From Microbacterium rhizomatis (lineage in GTDB: Bacteria; Actinomycetota; Actinomycetes; Actinomycetales; Microbacteriaceae), in assembly GCF_008710745.1 (NCBI RefSeq), contig NZ_VYSA01000002.1:62001-126000 (forward strand): a stretch of 64,000 bases of DNA, written 5' to 3'. The notes under the pieces are model-generated. The model was not told the DNA's origin. It saw only the letters and a list, made by a program, of their open reading frames with translations, and did no database searches. Position 1 is the stretch's first letter; each line of letters begins with the position of its first letter. Positions 17,657 through 25,993 of the stretch are shown here, piece after piece. The position numbers and the translations under genes were made by a program.

Positions 17657-18662
17657 CACGATCGCTCCCTCGCCTCCGGCGCTCAAGCGCCCCTCCACGA
17701 AGCGCCGGGCCGGCGACACCGCGTTCCTCGGCCTGTCGACAGCATCCGCCGTCTCGATCCTCGTGATCCTCGCCGGCGTCGCGATCTTCCTGATCATCCA
17801 GGGCTGGCCGGCCATCACGGCCAACTGGGCGACGAACCCGTCACTCAGCGTGATTCAGAACCCGGCGCAGGTGCCGTGGGGAAGCTTCTGGGAGTACGTC
17901 GGACCTCTCCTGTGGGGAAGCATCTGGTCAGCGTTCATCGCGATGCTGCTGGGGGCCCCTGTCGCCATCGGCATCGCGCTGTTCATCTCTCACTACGCAC
18001 CGCGCCGCATCGCCGGAGCACTCGGCTACGTCGTCGACCTTCTCGCAGCCGTTCCCTCGATCGTCTTCGGCCTGTGGGGCATCATGGTCATCCGCCCCCT
18101 GCTGCTTCCCCTGTCGCACTTCCTCAACGAGTACTTCGGCTGGCTGCCGTTCTTCGAAGGTCCGGTCTCGTCCACCGGATCGACGATCCTTGCCGGCGGC
18201 GTGGTACTCGCGGTGATGATCCTGCCGATCGTCACCTCGATCACCCGTGAGATCTTCCTGCAGACCCCGCGCCTGCACGAGGAGGCGGCGCTCGCCCTCG
18301 GGGCGACGCGCTGGGAGATGATCCGCCTCTCGGTGCTGCCCTACGCTCGCAGCGGCATGGTGTCGGCCACACTGCTCGGCCTGGGCCGGGCGCTCGGTGA
18401 GACCATGGCCATCGCGCTGATCATCTCGCCGTCGTTGATCTACTCGGTCAAGGTGCTGACGGACGGCTACAACTCTCAGACGATCGCGGCCAACATCGCG
18501 CTCAACTTCCCGATCTCCGACGAGATGCAGCGATCCGCCCTGATCGGCACGGGGCTCATGTTGTTCGTGGTCTCGTTCGGTGTGAACATCCTCGCTCGCT
18601 CGCTCGTCTCGGCCTCTGGGCCGAAGAAGGAGAAGCGCCGTTCGAAGGGAAAGAGCGCGTGA
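17649..18662 (+). CDS. pstC: Phosphate ABC transporter permease PstC
   Basis: Membrane subunit of the PstSCAB phosphate importer, 337 residues with six main hydrophobic segments. The cytoplasmic EAA loop that contacts PstB reads EEAALALGATRWEMIRLSVLP. The start is ATG 17649 with GGGGA just upstream; GTG 17646 is an alternative. The stop overlaps the GTG of pstA by four bases. The C terminus is strongly basic (KKEKRRSKGK). Confidence 0.94.
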   Translation: MTDTIAPSPPALKRPSTKRRAGDTAFLGLSTASAVSILVILAGVAIFLIIQGWPAITANWATNPSLSVIQNPAQVPWGSFWEYVGPLLWGSIWSAFIAMLLGAPVAIGIALFISHYAPRRIAGALGYVVDLLAAVPSIVFGLWGIMVIRPLLLPLSHFLNEYFGWLPFFEGPVSSTGSTILAGGVVLAVMILPIVTSITREIFLQTPRLHEEAALALGATRWEMIRLSVLPYARSGMVSATLLGLGRALGETMAIALIISPSLIYSVKVLTDGYNSQTIAANIALNFPISDEMQRSALIGTGLMLFVVSFGVNILARSLVSASGPKKEKRRSKGKSA

Positions 18663-19768
18663 GCGCCTCCACGACCAACGCTCCGCCGGTTCCGCGCAGT
18701 TCGGCACCCATCACCCTGACCAGCGGTCAGCTGCCTCGCTGGATCGAACCGGCAGTGCTCGCCGGATCCGCCATCGTCGTGGCCGCGGTGCTCTTCGTGC
18801 TCACGCAGAGCTTCAACGCGGGCGTCTGGCTGTTCTTCACGGCCATCGTCTACCTGGTCGGCATCGGCCTCGGATCGACCGTCGTGGAGAATCGCCGGAA
18901 GGCTACCGACCGCGTCGTCCGGGGACTGGTGATCAGCGCGTTCATTCTCGCCCTGATCCCCCTCGTATCCACGCTTGTCACGGTGATCGTCCAGGGCGCC
19001 GCGGTGCTCAACTGGAACTTCATCTGGACGGTGGGGGGCACGTCGTTCAACCCGGACACGCTCGAGGTCACCTACACACCCGGCGCGTTCCAGGCCGTCG
19101 TCGGAACGCTGATCATCACGGGCATCGCGACCCTCATCTCGGTGCCGATCGGCATCCTGACGGCGATCTACCTGGTCGAATACGCGCAGCCCAACAATCC
19201 GCTCCGGCGCGCGATCACCTTCCTCGTCGACGTCATGACCGGCATCCCGTCCATCGTCGCCGGTCTCTTCGCCTTCTCGCTCTTCTCCCTGATCGTGGGG
19301 CCGAAGGCCTTCAGCGGATTCTCGGCGTCGATCGCCCTGTGCGTGCTGATGATCCCGATCGTCGTGCGCTCCACCGAGGAGATGCTGCGGCTCGTCCCCA
19401 ATGAGCTCCGCGAGGCGTCGTTCGCCCTCGGCGTGCCGCGGTCGACGACGATCCTCAAGATCGTGCTCCGTACGGCAGCGAGCGGCATCGTCACCGGTGT
19501 GGTGCTCGCCATCGCCCGCATCGTCGGCGAGACGGCACCGATCTTCATCGCAGCGAGCTTCACCGACGCGCTGAATCTCAACCCGTTCCAAGACCCGATG
19601 CAGACCCTCGCTGTGATGGCGTATACCAACTACAGCTTCCCCACGACCGATATCGCCGCCAGCCAGGCGCAGGCGTGGGGAGCCGCGCTCCTCCTGGTGA
19701 TCCTCGTCGTGATCTTCAACCTCATCGCCCGTATCGTCGCGACCGTGTTCGCGCCGAAGACCCGTTAG
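18659..19768 (+). CDS. pstA: Phosphate ABC transporter permease PstA
   Basis: Second membrane subunit of the phosphate importer, 369 residues. The N-terminal 130 residues hold three hydrophobic segments, longer than in E. coli PstA and usual for actinobacteria. The permease domain carries the EAA loop [20 protein letters not shown]. The GTG 18659 start overlaps the pstC stop (GTGA), indicating translational coupling. pstB follows after 17 bases. Confidence 0.94.
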   Translation: MSASTTNAPPVPRSSAPITLTSGQLPRWIEPAVLAGSAIVVAAVLFVLTQSFNAGVWLFFTAIVYLVGIGLGSTVVENRRKATDRVVRGLVISAFILALIPLVSTLVTVIVQGAAVLNWNFIWTVGGTSFNPDTLEVTYTPGAFQAVVGTLIITGIATLISVPIGILTAIYLVEYAQPNNPLRRAITFLVDVMTGIPSIVAGLFAFSLFSLIVGPKAFSGFSASIALCVLMIPIVVRSTEEMLRLVPNELREASFALGVPRSTTILKIVLRTAASGIVTGVVLAIARIVGETAPIFIAASFTDALNLNPFQDPMQTLAVMAYTNYSFPTTDIAASQAQAWGAALLLVILVVIFNLIARIVATVFAPKTR

Positions 19769-19785
19769 CCAGAAAGGCGCCACGC

Positions 19786-20565
19786 GTGTCCAAGAGCATC
19801 GAAGTCAACAATCTCAACGTCTACTACGGCAACTTCCTCGCCGTCGAGGGCGTTTCGATGGAGATCGCCCCTCGTTCGGTGACGGCGTTCATCGGCCCGT
19901 CGGGCTGCGGCAAGTCGACCTTCCTCCGCACCCTCAACCGCATGCACGAGGTCATTCCCGGCGCCCACGTCGAGGGCGATGTACTGATGGACGGCGACAA
20001 CCTCTACGGACCCGGGGTCGACCCCGTGCTCGTCCGCCGCCAGGTGGGCATGGTGTTCCAGCGCCCCAACCCGTTCCCCACGATGTCGATCAAGGACAAC
20101 GTGCTGGCAGGGGTCCGCCTGAACAACAAGCGCATCTCGAAATCCGACGCCGACGACCTGGTCGAGAAGTCGCTCAAGGGGGCGAACCTCTGGAACGAGG
20201 TCCGCGACCGACTCGACAAGCCCGGTGCCGGTCTTTCCGGCGGCCAGCAGCAGCGCCTCTGCATCGCGCGTGCGATCGCGGTCTCGCCGCAGGTGCTCCT
20301 GATGGACGAGCCGTGCTCGGCCCTCGACCCGATCTCGACGTACGCGATCGAGGAGCTGATCGAAGAGCTCAAGAGCGACTACACGATCGTCATCGTCACG
20401 CACAACATGCAGCAGGCCTCCCGCGTCTCGGACCGCACTGCGTTCTTCAACATCGCGGGCACCGGCAAGCCGGGCAAGCTCATCGAGTACAACGACACCA
20501 AGGCGATCTTCACGACGCCGAACGTCCAGGCGACCGAGGACTACGTGTCGGGGCGATTCGGATAG
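19786..20565 (+). CDS. pstB: Phosphate ABC transporter ATP-binding protein PstB
   Basis: ATPase subunit of the phosphate importer, 259 residues from GTG 19786, with AGAAAGG eight bases upstream. Walker A is GPSGCGKST, the ABC signature LSGGQQQR, and Walker [14 protein letters not shown]; the switch histidine is in VTHNMQQA. This length and the CSALDP motif are typical for PstB. It is the last gene of the pst cluster, ending before a strong hairpin. Confidence 0.96.
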   Translation: MSKSIEVNNLNVYYGNFLAVEGVSMEIAPRSVTAFIGPSGCGKSTFLRTLNRMHEVIPGAHVEGDVLMDGDNLYGPGVDPVLVRRQVGMVFQRPNPFPTMSIKDNVLAGVRLNNKRISKSDADDLVEKSLKGANLWNEVRDRLDKPGAGLSGGQQQRLCIARAIAVSPQVLLMDEPCSALDPISTYAIEELIEELKSDYTIVIVTHNMQQASRVSDRTAFFNIAGTGKPGKLIEYNDTKAIFTTPNVQATEDYVSGRFG

Positions 20566-20578
20566 TCCGTCACGACGA

Positions 20579-20622
20579 GAAAGGAGCGGATGCCTCGGGT
20601 CGAGGCATCCGCTCTTCCTTTC
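20579..20622 (+). terminator. Terminator after pstB
   Basis: A 19-bp stem (20579-20597 with 20601-20622) has a 3-base loop and a 3-base bulge. The core is the same gcggatgcctcg sequence as the phoU/gpmA terminator. The remaining bases to the end of pabC hold only a second weak hairpin and a tandem repeat. Confidence 0.85.
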
Positions 20623-20745
20623 GGCCCGTGTGCGCGTCTTGCCCTGGACCCGTCGATGATCCGGGAGAAGGGCCATCGCTGATGCGGCCGTCGGGATGAA
20701 CCACCGAGAATATCCCGGCCGTTCGACGGCGCGCTCGACCGGTTC

Positions 20746-20810
20746 GCGAGAGATCAGTCGCGCGGCGAGAGATCAGTCGCGCCGCGAGAGATCAGTCGCG
20801 CGGCGAGAGC
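20746..20810. repeat. 19-bp tandem repeat over the 3' end of pabC
   Basis: Three copies of gcgagagatcagtcgcgcg (20746-20764, 20765-20783, 20784-20802; the middle copy differs by one base) and a partial fourth. The pabC stop codon lies in the third copy, so the gene's last codons and stop have been duplicated downstream. Confidence 0.85.
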
Positions 20811-21676
20811 AGGTAGGCGTTGAGCGCCGCGGTGAGCTCGACATCGTTCGTGAGGGGCATGGCGTCGATCGCCGTGATCGGCGCGGCGAGACGGACGCTC
20901 GAGACCAGCCACGCGGCATCGGCCCTCTGGAGTTCGGCTGCGGCCACATCGCGATATTCGGTGTCGAACCCGCGCGACGCGAGCCATTGGAACGCGCTCA
21001 GCTGCGTGGTGCCGTGCAGGATCAGCCCGGTCGGCGCCGGGGTCACGAACACGCCGTCGATGCGGAGGATCACCGACGCCGTCGGCGCTTCGAGCACGAC
21101 CCCGTCCGATGAGACGAACAGAGCGTCATCGGCGCCGCGCCGCTTGGCCTCGCGGATCGCCGCCATGTTGACGGCGTACGACAGGGTCTTGGCACCGAGC
21201 AGCAGCCAGGGCGCTCGCGCGGCGGCCGCACTGTCGAAACCCCTGTCGAGCGTGACGACTCGGATGCCGCGGGTGCGCGCATCTGCGAAGTCGGTCGCCG
21301 ATGCCACGGTCACCCATGCCGTCGGCGCAGGACCGTGCTCGACACCTCGGCTGAGGATCAGTTTGATGACGGACTCCCCCGGGTCGCAGGCGGCTGCGGC
21401 GGCGGCGATGGCCTGTCGCCACTGGCCTTCATGCGGAACCGGCAGATCGCACAGCTGCGCCGAACGGGCGAGCCGGTCGAGATGCGCGGACACCTCTTGG
21501 GCATGCCCGTCGATCACGCCGATCGACTCGAAGACACCGTCACCGCGCTGTGTGCTCAGCTCGCCCACGCTCAGCGCCGGCGCGACGGGATCGATCACCG
21601 AGAAGGTGTCACCGAAATCGGTGCGCGCGTCGTCGGATGCTACCGGTTCAATCGTGAGTGCGTAACGCCAGGCCAT
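20792..21676 (-). CDS. pabC: Aminodeoxychorismate lyase-like class IV aminotransferase
   Basis: PLP enzyme of fold type IV, 294 residues. The PLP-binding lysine is in LLGAKTLSYAVNMAA, and RGDGVFES and LEAPTASVIL are the phosphate-binding family motifs. The best assignment is release of pyruvate from aminodeoxychorismate to give 4-aminobenzoate for folate; a branched-chain or D-amino-acid aminotransferase role cannot be excluded. The M. tuberculosis homologue lies beside the nitrobindin near glnR. Its leader (21677-22016) is the unusual repeat-rich region. The start is ATG 21676. Confidence 0.82.
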   Translation of the reverse strand: MAWRYALTIEPVASDDARTDFGDTFSVIDPVAPALSVGELSTQRGDGVFESIGVIDGHAQEVSAHLDRLARSAQLCDLPVPHEGQWRQAIAAAAAACDPGESVIKLILSRGVEHGPAPTAWVTVASATDFADARTRGIRVVTLDRGFDSAAAARAPWLLLGAKTLSYAVNMAAIREAKRRGADDALFVSSDGVVLEAPTASVILRIDGVFVTPAPTGLILHGTTQLSAFQWLASRGFDTEYRDVAAAELQRADAAWLVSSVRLAAPITAIDAMPLTNDVELTAALNAYLLSPRD

Positions 21677-21716
21677 GCTCCGAGCCTATGTCCGGGAATG
21701 CGGGCGGGCGGTGCTC

Positions 21717-21809
21717 GGTTACACTGGTTCAGCCGGGCCGCAGTAACCCCGGGCTCCATCTTTTGCCGCCGAGAGCGGCCTCGCGCCGAGAGGCGTTCTG
21801 CGGCCCGGC
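21717..21809. other. Candidate structured RNA or leader element (strand unresolved)
   Basis: A 12-bp perfect helix joins 21732-21743 (gccgggccgcag) to 21798-21809. Inside are hairpins 21765-21779 (5-bp stem) and 21784-21795 (4-bp stem, GAGA loop on the plus strand). An alternative 8-bp helix, 21717-21726 with 21741-21748, leaves 21732-21740 in its loop free to pair with 21801-21809, which makes a pseudoknot. On the minus strand this is the pabC leader. On the plus strand, TACACT at 21720-21725 could be a -10 giving a transcript that starts at the helix. Confidence 0.4.
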
Positions 21810-21820
21810 ACTTCCTTGCC

Positions 21821-21923
21821 CTCCTTCCGCGGACCGGCCTTCTCCTTCCGCGGACCGGCCTTCTCCTTCCGCGGACCGGCCTTCTCCTTCCGCGAGACCG
21901 GCCTTCTCCTTCCGCGAGACCGG
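21821..21923. repeat. Array of five 21/22-bp tandem repeats
   Basis: Copies of ctccttccgcggaccggcct(t) at 21821, 21842, 21863, 21884 and 21906 (last one partial). The last two carry gcgagaccgg instead of gcggaccgg. They are head to tail with no spacers. Pyrimidine-rich on the plus strand; GGAAGGAGAAGG on the minus strand, which would be purine-rich leader upstream of pabC. Confidence 0.85.
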
Positions 21924-21980
21924 ATAGACGCGACGAGACGGGGACAGACGCACTCGGTCTCGTGGCGTCTATCCGGTCTC
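21916..21980. repeat. 24-bp inverted repeat beside the tandem array
   Basis: Arms 21916-21939 and 21957-21980 (gagaccggatagacgcgacg... and complement) differ at one position and enclose a 17-base loop. The left arm grows out of the last tandem copy. The remaining bases 21981-22016 hold nothing recognisable. Confidence 0.85.
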
Positions 21981-22016
21981 GCGGTATCCGGCGGGGGCGC
22001 GTGGGAGACGAGCGCG

Positions 22017-22655
22017 TCAGGCGAGGGCGTCGCGGCGCCAGAGCGCGGCGCACGCGGTGAGGTCGGCAGCATACGTCGAGAGCCGAAGGGCCCGCGTCGT
22101 GAGCGCGGACGCACGTGCGGGCTCGGTCGATTCGTAATCGTCGGCGACATGCGTCGCCCCCGATGCCTGCACGCGGCTGAAGGCGGCAGCCCGCTCCAGC
22201 GCGACGGCGAAGTCGCCCTGGAAGAGCCCGCGGAGGATCGCGTCGATCAGCGCCACCAGTTCGTCCGGGCCCGCAGGAACAGGAGCGCCGGCGATCACCG
22301 GGTCGGGAGACTCGAGCTCGAGACGGCCCCGTTCGTACAGGAGCGCCGCGGTCTGCGGATCGTCGTGGATCATGAGCTGCAGCAGGTAGAGACGCCACAG
22401 GGCACCCGGGAGCGATTTCGCCGGCGATCGCGACCACAGTTCGGCGATGTCGTCGATGCCGTGCTGATCGGTGAACGACACGAGCCGGTCGACGATCTCG
22501 GAGTCCGGCTCATCGCGCACCCGCGCCATGAGCGCCTGCGCGGTGCTGTGCGCGACGCGGGACACTTCGGCCGGATCGTCGGCGGCGAATCGTCGGTCGA
22601 ACAGCTCGGCAGGTCGCCGCACGGGCTTGTGGAAGTCCCTCGGTTCGTCGCTCAC
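22017..22655 (-). CDS. Conserved hypothetical protein
   Basis: 212 residues, soluble, predicted almost entirely helical, starting MSDEPRDFHKPVRRP and rich in Ala, Asp and Arg. It has no signal peptide, no membrane segment and no catalytic motif that I recognise. Codon use is like its neighbours, so it is a genuine core-type gene rather than acquired DNA. It is transcribed toward the non-coding repeat region and pabC, and starts 63 bases from the end of the VOC gene on the same strand. Confidence 0.65.
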   Translation of the reverse strand: MSDEPRDFHKPVRRPAELFDRRFAADDPAEVSRVAHSTAQALMARVRDEPDSEIVDRLVSFTDQHGIDDIAELWSRSPAKSLPGALWRLYLLQLMIHDDPQTAALLYERGRLELESPDPVIAGAPVPAGPDELVALIDAILRGLFQGDFAVALERAAAFSRVQASGATHVADDYESTEPARASALTTRALRLSTYAADLTACAALWRRDALA

Positions 22656-22718
22656 GCGGTCCAGGCTACCGGCGGATGCGACCGGCCCCGCCCGTGTCAG
22701 CGTTCCGCGAACGCGACC

Positions 22719-23129
22719 TCAGGACGCCTGGTTTATGCGCACGTGGTTGCCCGCGGGGTCGCGGAACGCGCAATCCCTCGGCCCCCAGGCCTGTTCGATG
22801 GGTTCCTGGAGCACCTCGGCGCCGAACGACTGCAGACGCTCGAAGGTGGCATCCAGATCGTCCGTGGTGAAGACGTACGGGCCAGGACCCGAACCCTTCA
22901 CGACGAGGCGGGTGAGGGCGTCGCCGTCATCGGGTGAGCGCCCGGCGCCGGGGTCGGAGACGACGACGGCGAGTCCGCTCTGCCCGCGAAGGCCGAAGCT
23001 CACCCATCGGTGGCCGTCGTATGCGACATCGTTGACGATCTCGAGGCCGAGGCCGTCGCGATAGAAGGGGATCGCCGCCTCGACGTCGTCGACGGTGATG
23101 GGGCAGTACGCAAGAGAGATGTTCGGCAT
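22719..23129 (-). CDS. VOC-family (glyoxalase/bleomycin-resistance-like) protein
   Basis: 136 residues containing the two beta-alpha-beta-beta-beta modules of the vicinal oxygen chelate fold. The first begins with ITVDDVEAAIPFYRDGLGLE and the second with VFTTDDLDATFERL; it ends FRDPAGNHVRINQ. A Glu/His metal set typical of VOC enzymes is only partly visible, so it may be a binding protein or an uncharacterised dioxygenase-like enzyme. The AraC regulator upstream on the same strand is a common partner of such VOC genes. Confidence 0.85.
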   Translation of the reverse strand: MPNISLAYCPITVDDVEAAIPFYRDGLGLEIVNDVAYDGHRWVSFGLRGQSGLAVVVSDPGAGRSPDDGDALTRLVVKGSGPGPYVFTTDDLDATFERLQSFGAEVLQEPIEQAWGPRDCAFRDPAGNHVRINQAS

Positions 23130-23187
23130 GCCTCAACGCTAGAGATCCGGCCGGCGCGCTGCTTCTCGAAAACTGCTCGATAGCGGA

Positions 23188-23595
23188 TCAGACGTAACGG
23201 GCCGGGCGGGTGAGGATCTTCGCGATGCAGGCGGGCATCGCCTCATCGACGGCGTGCTCGCGCGCGCGATACGCGCTCGGCGACTCCCCCGCGATCTCGC
23301 TGAAGGTCGAGCTGAACGATCCGAGCGACGTCGCGCCCACGGCGGTACAGGCATCCGTCACCGACCAGCCTGACCGCAGCAGTGCCATCGCCCGCTCGAT
23401 CCGCCGGGTCATCAGGTACGCATAGGGAGTCTCGCCGTACGCGATCTTGAACTCGCGCGAGAAATGCGCGGGCGACATGAGGGCGCGCTCCGCCATCGTG
23501 GGCACGTCGAGCGGCTCGGCGTACGCGCGGTCCATCAGGTCTCGTGCACGCCGCAGGTGCACGAGCGTCTGCGCACTCTGCACGACGGATGCCAC
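23188..23595 (-). CDS. AraC-family transcriptional regulator (DNA-binding domain only)
   Basis: 135 residues made almost wholly of the AraC two-HTH domain: LDVPTMAERALMSPAHFSREF for the first HTH and SVTDACTAVGATSLGSFSSTF for the second, followed by GESPSAYR. No ligand-binding domain is present, so any signal must act elsewhere or the protein works by abundance, as in SoxS/MarA. Together with the VOC gene it forms a regulator-enzyme pair found in many actinobacteria. Confidence 0.87.
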   Translation of the reverse strand: MASVVQSAQTLVHLRRARDLMDRAYAEPLDVPTMAERALMSPAHFSREFKIAYGETPYAYLMTRRIERAMALLRSGWSVTDACTAVGATSLGSFSSTFSEIAGESPSAYRAREHAVDEAMPACIAKILTRPARYV

Positions 23596-23634
23596 GGCTC
23601 CACGCTAGCGCGACGGGCCGATCTCGGCGCTGCC

Positions 23635-24435
23635 TCAGGCCGTCGCGATCGCCACGATCGGCGACGAGGTCGGCTGCCCCGTCGGCGACCCGCCTGCCTG
23701 CTCGACGGTCACCGCGATGATGTCGCCCGCGTGCATCTCTCCGGTCAGCAGCGCGGTGACGTCGCCGCCGGGCGCTGCATCCACCACACCTGCCGAGAGG
23801 GGCGCGCCGTCGCGGACGAACCACAGCTCGTACGCCTGGTCGGAAGCGATCGCGGGCAAGCCGGTGGAAACGAGGACGGCCTTGCCCAAGGAATCGGACC
23901 AGTGAGCGGTCGCTGTGCCGCCGCCGTCGAGCGTGACGGTGGAAGCCTGCGCATCGGGGGCGTCCTGGATCTGCGACAGCGCGACGACGGAGGCCGGCCG
24001 ATTCAGCTGCTGACCGATCGTGGCAGCACCGAATCCGAGCGCGACCAGCAGCACGAGCGACGCGGCGAGCGCGAAGATGCCGCGCGTCCAACTGCGACGC
24101 GCAACGGTCTGGAGCTCAGCAGTATCGAGCGGCGGCTCGGGGCCACCGTCCGCAGCGTCCGAGACGGCAGCCGCGAGAGGGCCTACCTGTGACGCCGCAG
24201 AGCCGTCCTGCGGTGTCACGGCGATGCGTGCGAGCAGGTCTGCGCGCAGTGAGGCGGGCGGCGTGACCGGCAGGGTGGTCTCGGCGAGCGCTGCGGCTGT
24301 CGCCGCATCCGCTTCGGCGATCGTCTCCCATTCGGGGTGCTCGCGCAGCGCGGTCCGGTAGGCGGACTCGTCTTCGGGAGAAAGGGCTCCCAGAGCGTGC
24401 CCGGCCGCCAGCTCGGCGAAGTCATTGACGTTCAC
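23635..24435 (-). CDS. rskA: Anti-sigma-K factor RskA
   Basis: Single-span membrane anti-sigma factor, 266 residues. The cytoplasmic N-terminal anti-sigma domain (residues 1-75) starts MNVNDFAELAAGHALGAL. One transmembrane segment lies at about 142-164, and the extracytoplasmic RskA domain carries VALSQIQDAPDAQAS and YELWFVRDGAPLSAGV. Release of SigK is by regulated intramembrane proteolysis in mycobacteria. The GTG 24435 start overlaps the sigK stop (GTGA). Readings that extend further upstream lie inside sigK. Confidence 0.9.
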   Translation of the reverse strand: MNVNDFAELAAGHALGALSPEDESAYRTALREHPEWETIAEADAATAAALAETTLPVTPPASLRADLLARIAVTPQDGSAASQVGPLAAAVSDAADGGPEPPLDTAELQTVARRSWTRGIFALAASLVLLVALGFGAATIGQQLNRPASVVALSQIQDAPDAQASTVTLDGGGTATAHWSDSLGKAVLVSTGLPAIASDQAYELWFVRDGAPLSAGVVDAAPGGDVTALLTGEMHAGDIIAVTVEQAGGSPTGQPTSSPIVAIATA

Positions 24436-25034
24436 GATGTCACCCCCATCTCCGTGCGAAGTCGAGAGAGCCCGTCTCTCATTCTCGTCTTGATCGTCCC
24501 CAGTGGCGCCCCCACCAACGCCGCGATTTCGCTTTGACTGTAACCCCCGTAGTACGCGAGCGTCAGTGCCTCTCGCTGAGACTCGGGAAGAGCTGCAACG
24601 GCCTGTGCCACTCGCTTCCCCTCGATTCTCAGTTCGACTTCCTCCGCGACGCCGTCGTGGGCGACGTCGAGGTCTCGGAAGCCCGCTCGTACGTCGCGAT
24701 CTGCACTCGCCTGAGCCGACCGAACTCGATCGACGGCTCTGCGGTGTGCGATCGTGAGGATCCACGACCTTCCTTGGCCTTTGTTCGGAGCGAATCGGCC
24801 AGCGGATTGCCAGACCTCGAGGAAGACTTCCTGAAGTACTTCTTCGCTCTGCGAACGGTCGACGAGCACGCGCAGAATGAGGCCGAACACGCGCGGCGAG
24901 AGCATGTCATACAGCCGCGCGAAAGCGCCCTGATCGCCGGCGGCGGAGCGCACCAGCAGCTCTCCGGCGTGGTCGACCGAGGGGGTGCCGTCTTCGGGCA
25001 CCTCTACTCCGTCTATCACCACAGGAACCAGCAT
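24432..25034 (-). CDS. sigK: ECF RNA polymerase sigma factor SigK
   Basis: 200-residue ECF sigma factor. Region 2 spans about 35-105 (YDMLSPRVFGLILRVL ... WILTIAHRRAVDRVR) and region 4 about 140-195 (LPESQREALTLAYYGGYSQ ... GTIKTRMRDGLSRLR). The start ATG 25034 has GGAGGGG nine bases upstream. It is coupled to rskA, which follows. The adjacent divergent fasciclin lipoprotein resembles MPT70/MPT83, the main SigK targets in mycobacteria, supporting the name. Confidence 0.9.
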   Translation of the reverse strand: MLVPVVIDGVEVPEDGTPSVDHAGELLVRSAAGDQGAFARLYDMLSPRVFGLILRVLVDRSQSEEVLQEVFLEVWQSAGRFAPNKGQGRSWILTIAHRRAVDRVRSAQASADRDVRAGFRDLDVAHDGVAEEVELRIEGKRVAQAVAALPESQREALTLAYYGGYSQSEIAALVGAPLGTIKTRMRDGLSRLRTEMGVTS

Positions 25035-25290
25035 GCCTTAGTACCCCTCCAGACGCAGAAAGGCGCGGGGGGATTGACGGATGCCCCGAGCTCGCGCATC
25101 CGTCCTCTCGGGCGCCATGGCCGCCGGAATCCGCGGGGATCGAGTGGGCGAGCGGACCAATCCGCGATCGCCGCCATCCGATCGCGAGACCGCTCCGAAG
25201 AGTGTCTGTAGCCGCTCACAGAGTGGCTGCCCCCGCACCGGGGAATTTGTCACTCACGGCCCAGACGGACCGTATAAGAGGAGGAACGTC

Positions 25291-25962
25291 ATGTCTCGCA
25301 CTACTCGCATCACCGCCGGAGTCGCAGTGGCCTTCGCAGCTGCACTCGCACTGAGCGCCTGCAGCGGCGGATCCGCCAGCACGACGTCGGAGACCTCTTC
25401 GGCTCCCATGTCGTCGCCGTCGATGTCGTCTGCAATGCCCAGCGCCTCGGCCATGGACGCCACCGCCAACCTGGTCGGCACCGGCTGCGCCGCCTACGCC
25501 GACGCGGTTCCGTCCGGCGCCGGCTCGGTCGCAGGAATGGCCGTCGACCCCGTGGCCGTCGCCGCGTCGAACAACCCGATCCTCACCACGCTCACCGCAG
25601 CGGTCAGCGGAAAGCTGAACCCCGACGTGAACCTCGTTGACACGCTCAACGGCAGCAAGTTCACGGTGTTCGCTCCGGTGGACGACGCCTTCGCGAAGAT
25701 CGACCCCGCCACGATCGAGACGCTCAAGACCGACAGCGCGACGCTCACCAAGATCCTCACGTACCACGTCGTTCCGGGCATGATCCAGCCTGACGCGATC
25801 GTCGGCACGCACACCACCGTCGAGGGTGGCAGCCTCGAGGTCACCGGTAGCGGCGACAACCTGATGGTCAACGGTTCGTCCGCTGTCATCTGCGGTGGAG
25901 TCCAGACCGCCAACGCCGTCGTGTACCTCATCGACACCGTTCTGACGCCCCCGGCTTCCTAA
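25291..25962 (+). CDS. Fasciclin-domain lipoprotein (MPT83-like)
   Basis: Exported lipoprotein of 223 residues from ATG 25291, with AGGAGGAA just upstream. The signal peptide ends at lipobox LSAC (Cys24). A Ser/Met-rich low-complexity linker ([14 protein letters not shown]) leads to one fasciclin domain (about 85-222) with the H1 motif [14 protein letters not shown] and the YHVVPG motif. Two cysteines (GTGCAAY and VICGGV) may form a disulfide, as in MPT70. It is divergent from sigK-rskA and is the probable regulon member. The 256-base gap before it shows no promoter I can call with confidence. Confidence 0.9.
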   Translation: MSRTTRITAGVAVAFAAALALSACSGGSASTTSETSSAPMSSPSMSSAMPSASAMDATANLVGTGCAAYADAVPSGAGSVAGMAVDPVAVAASNNPILTTLTAAVSGKLNPDVNLVDTLNGSKFTVFAPVDDAFAKIDPATIETLKTDSATLTKILTYHVVPGMIQPDAIVGTHTTVEGGSLEVTGSGDNLMVNGSSAVICGGVQTANAVVYLIDTVLTPPAS

Positions 25963-25993
25963 TAGCGCTTCCGGCTCCAGCCGGATCAGGGCG

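Noticed and set aside
18476..19783. 435-codon minus-strand frame across pstA
   Set aside because: Shadow of pstC/pstA; composition dominated by Asp, Glu, Arg and His with no recognisable domain.
21821..21923. CRISPR array
   Set aside because: The 21/22-bp units are contiguous with no unique spacers and there are no cas genes.
21816..22937. 373-codon plus-strand frame starting in the tandem repeats
   Set aside because: Runs through the repeat array and antisense to two well-supported genes; the PSFRGPAFSF-type repeats are translated non-coding DNA.
25242..25278. ECF-type promoter (GGAAT with CGTAT) before the fasciclin gene
   Set aside because: The spacing is 24 to 25 bases, too long for ECF sigma factors, and TATAAG would start transcription inside the ribosome site.
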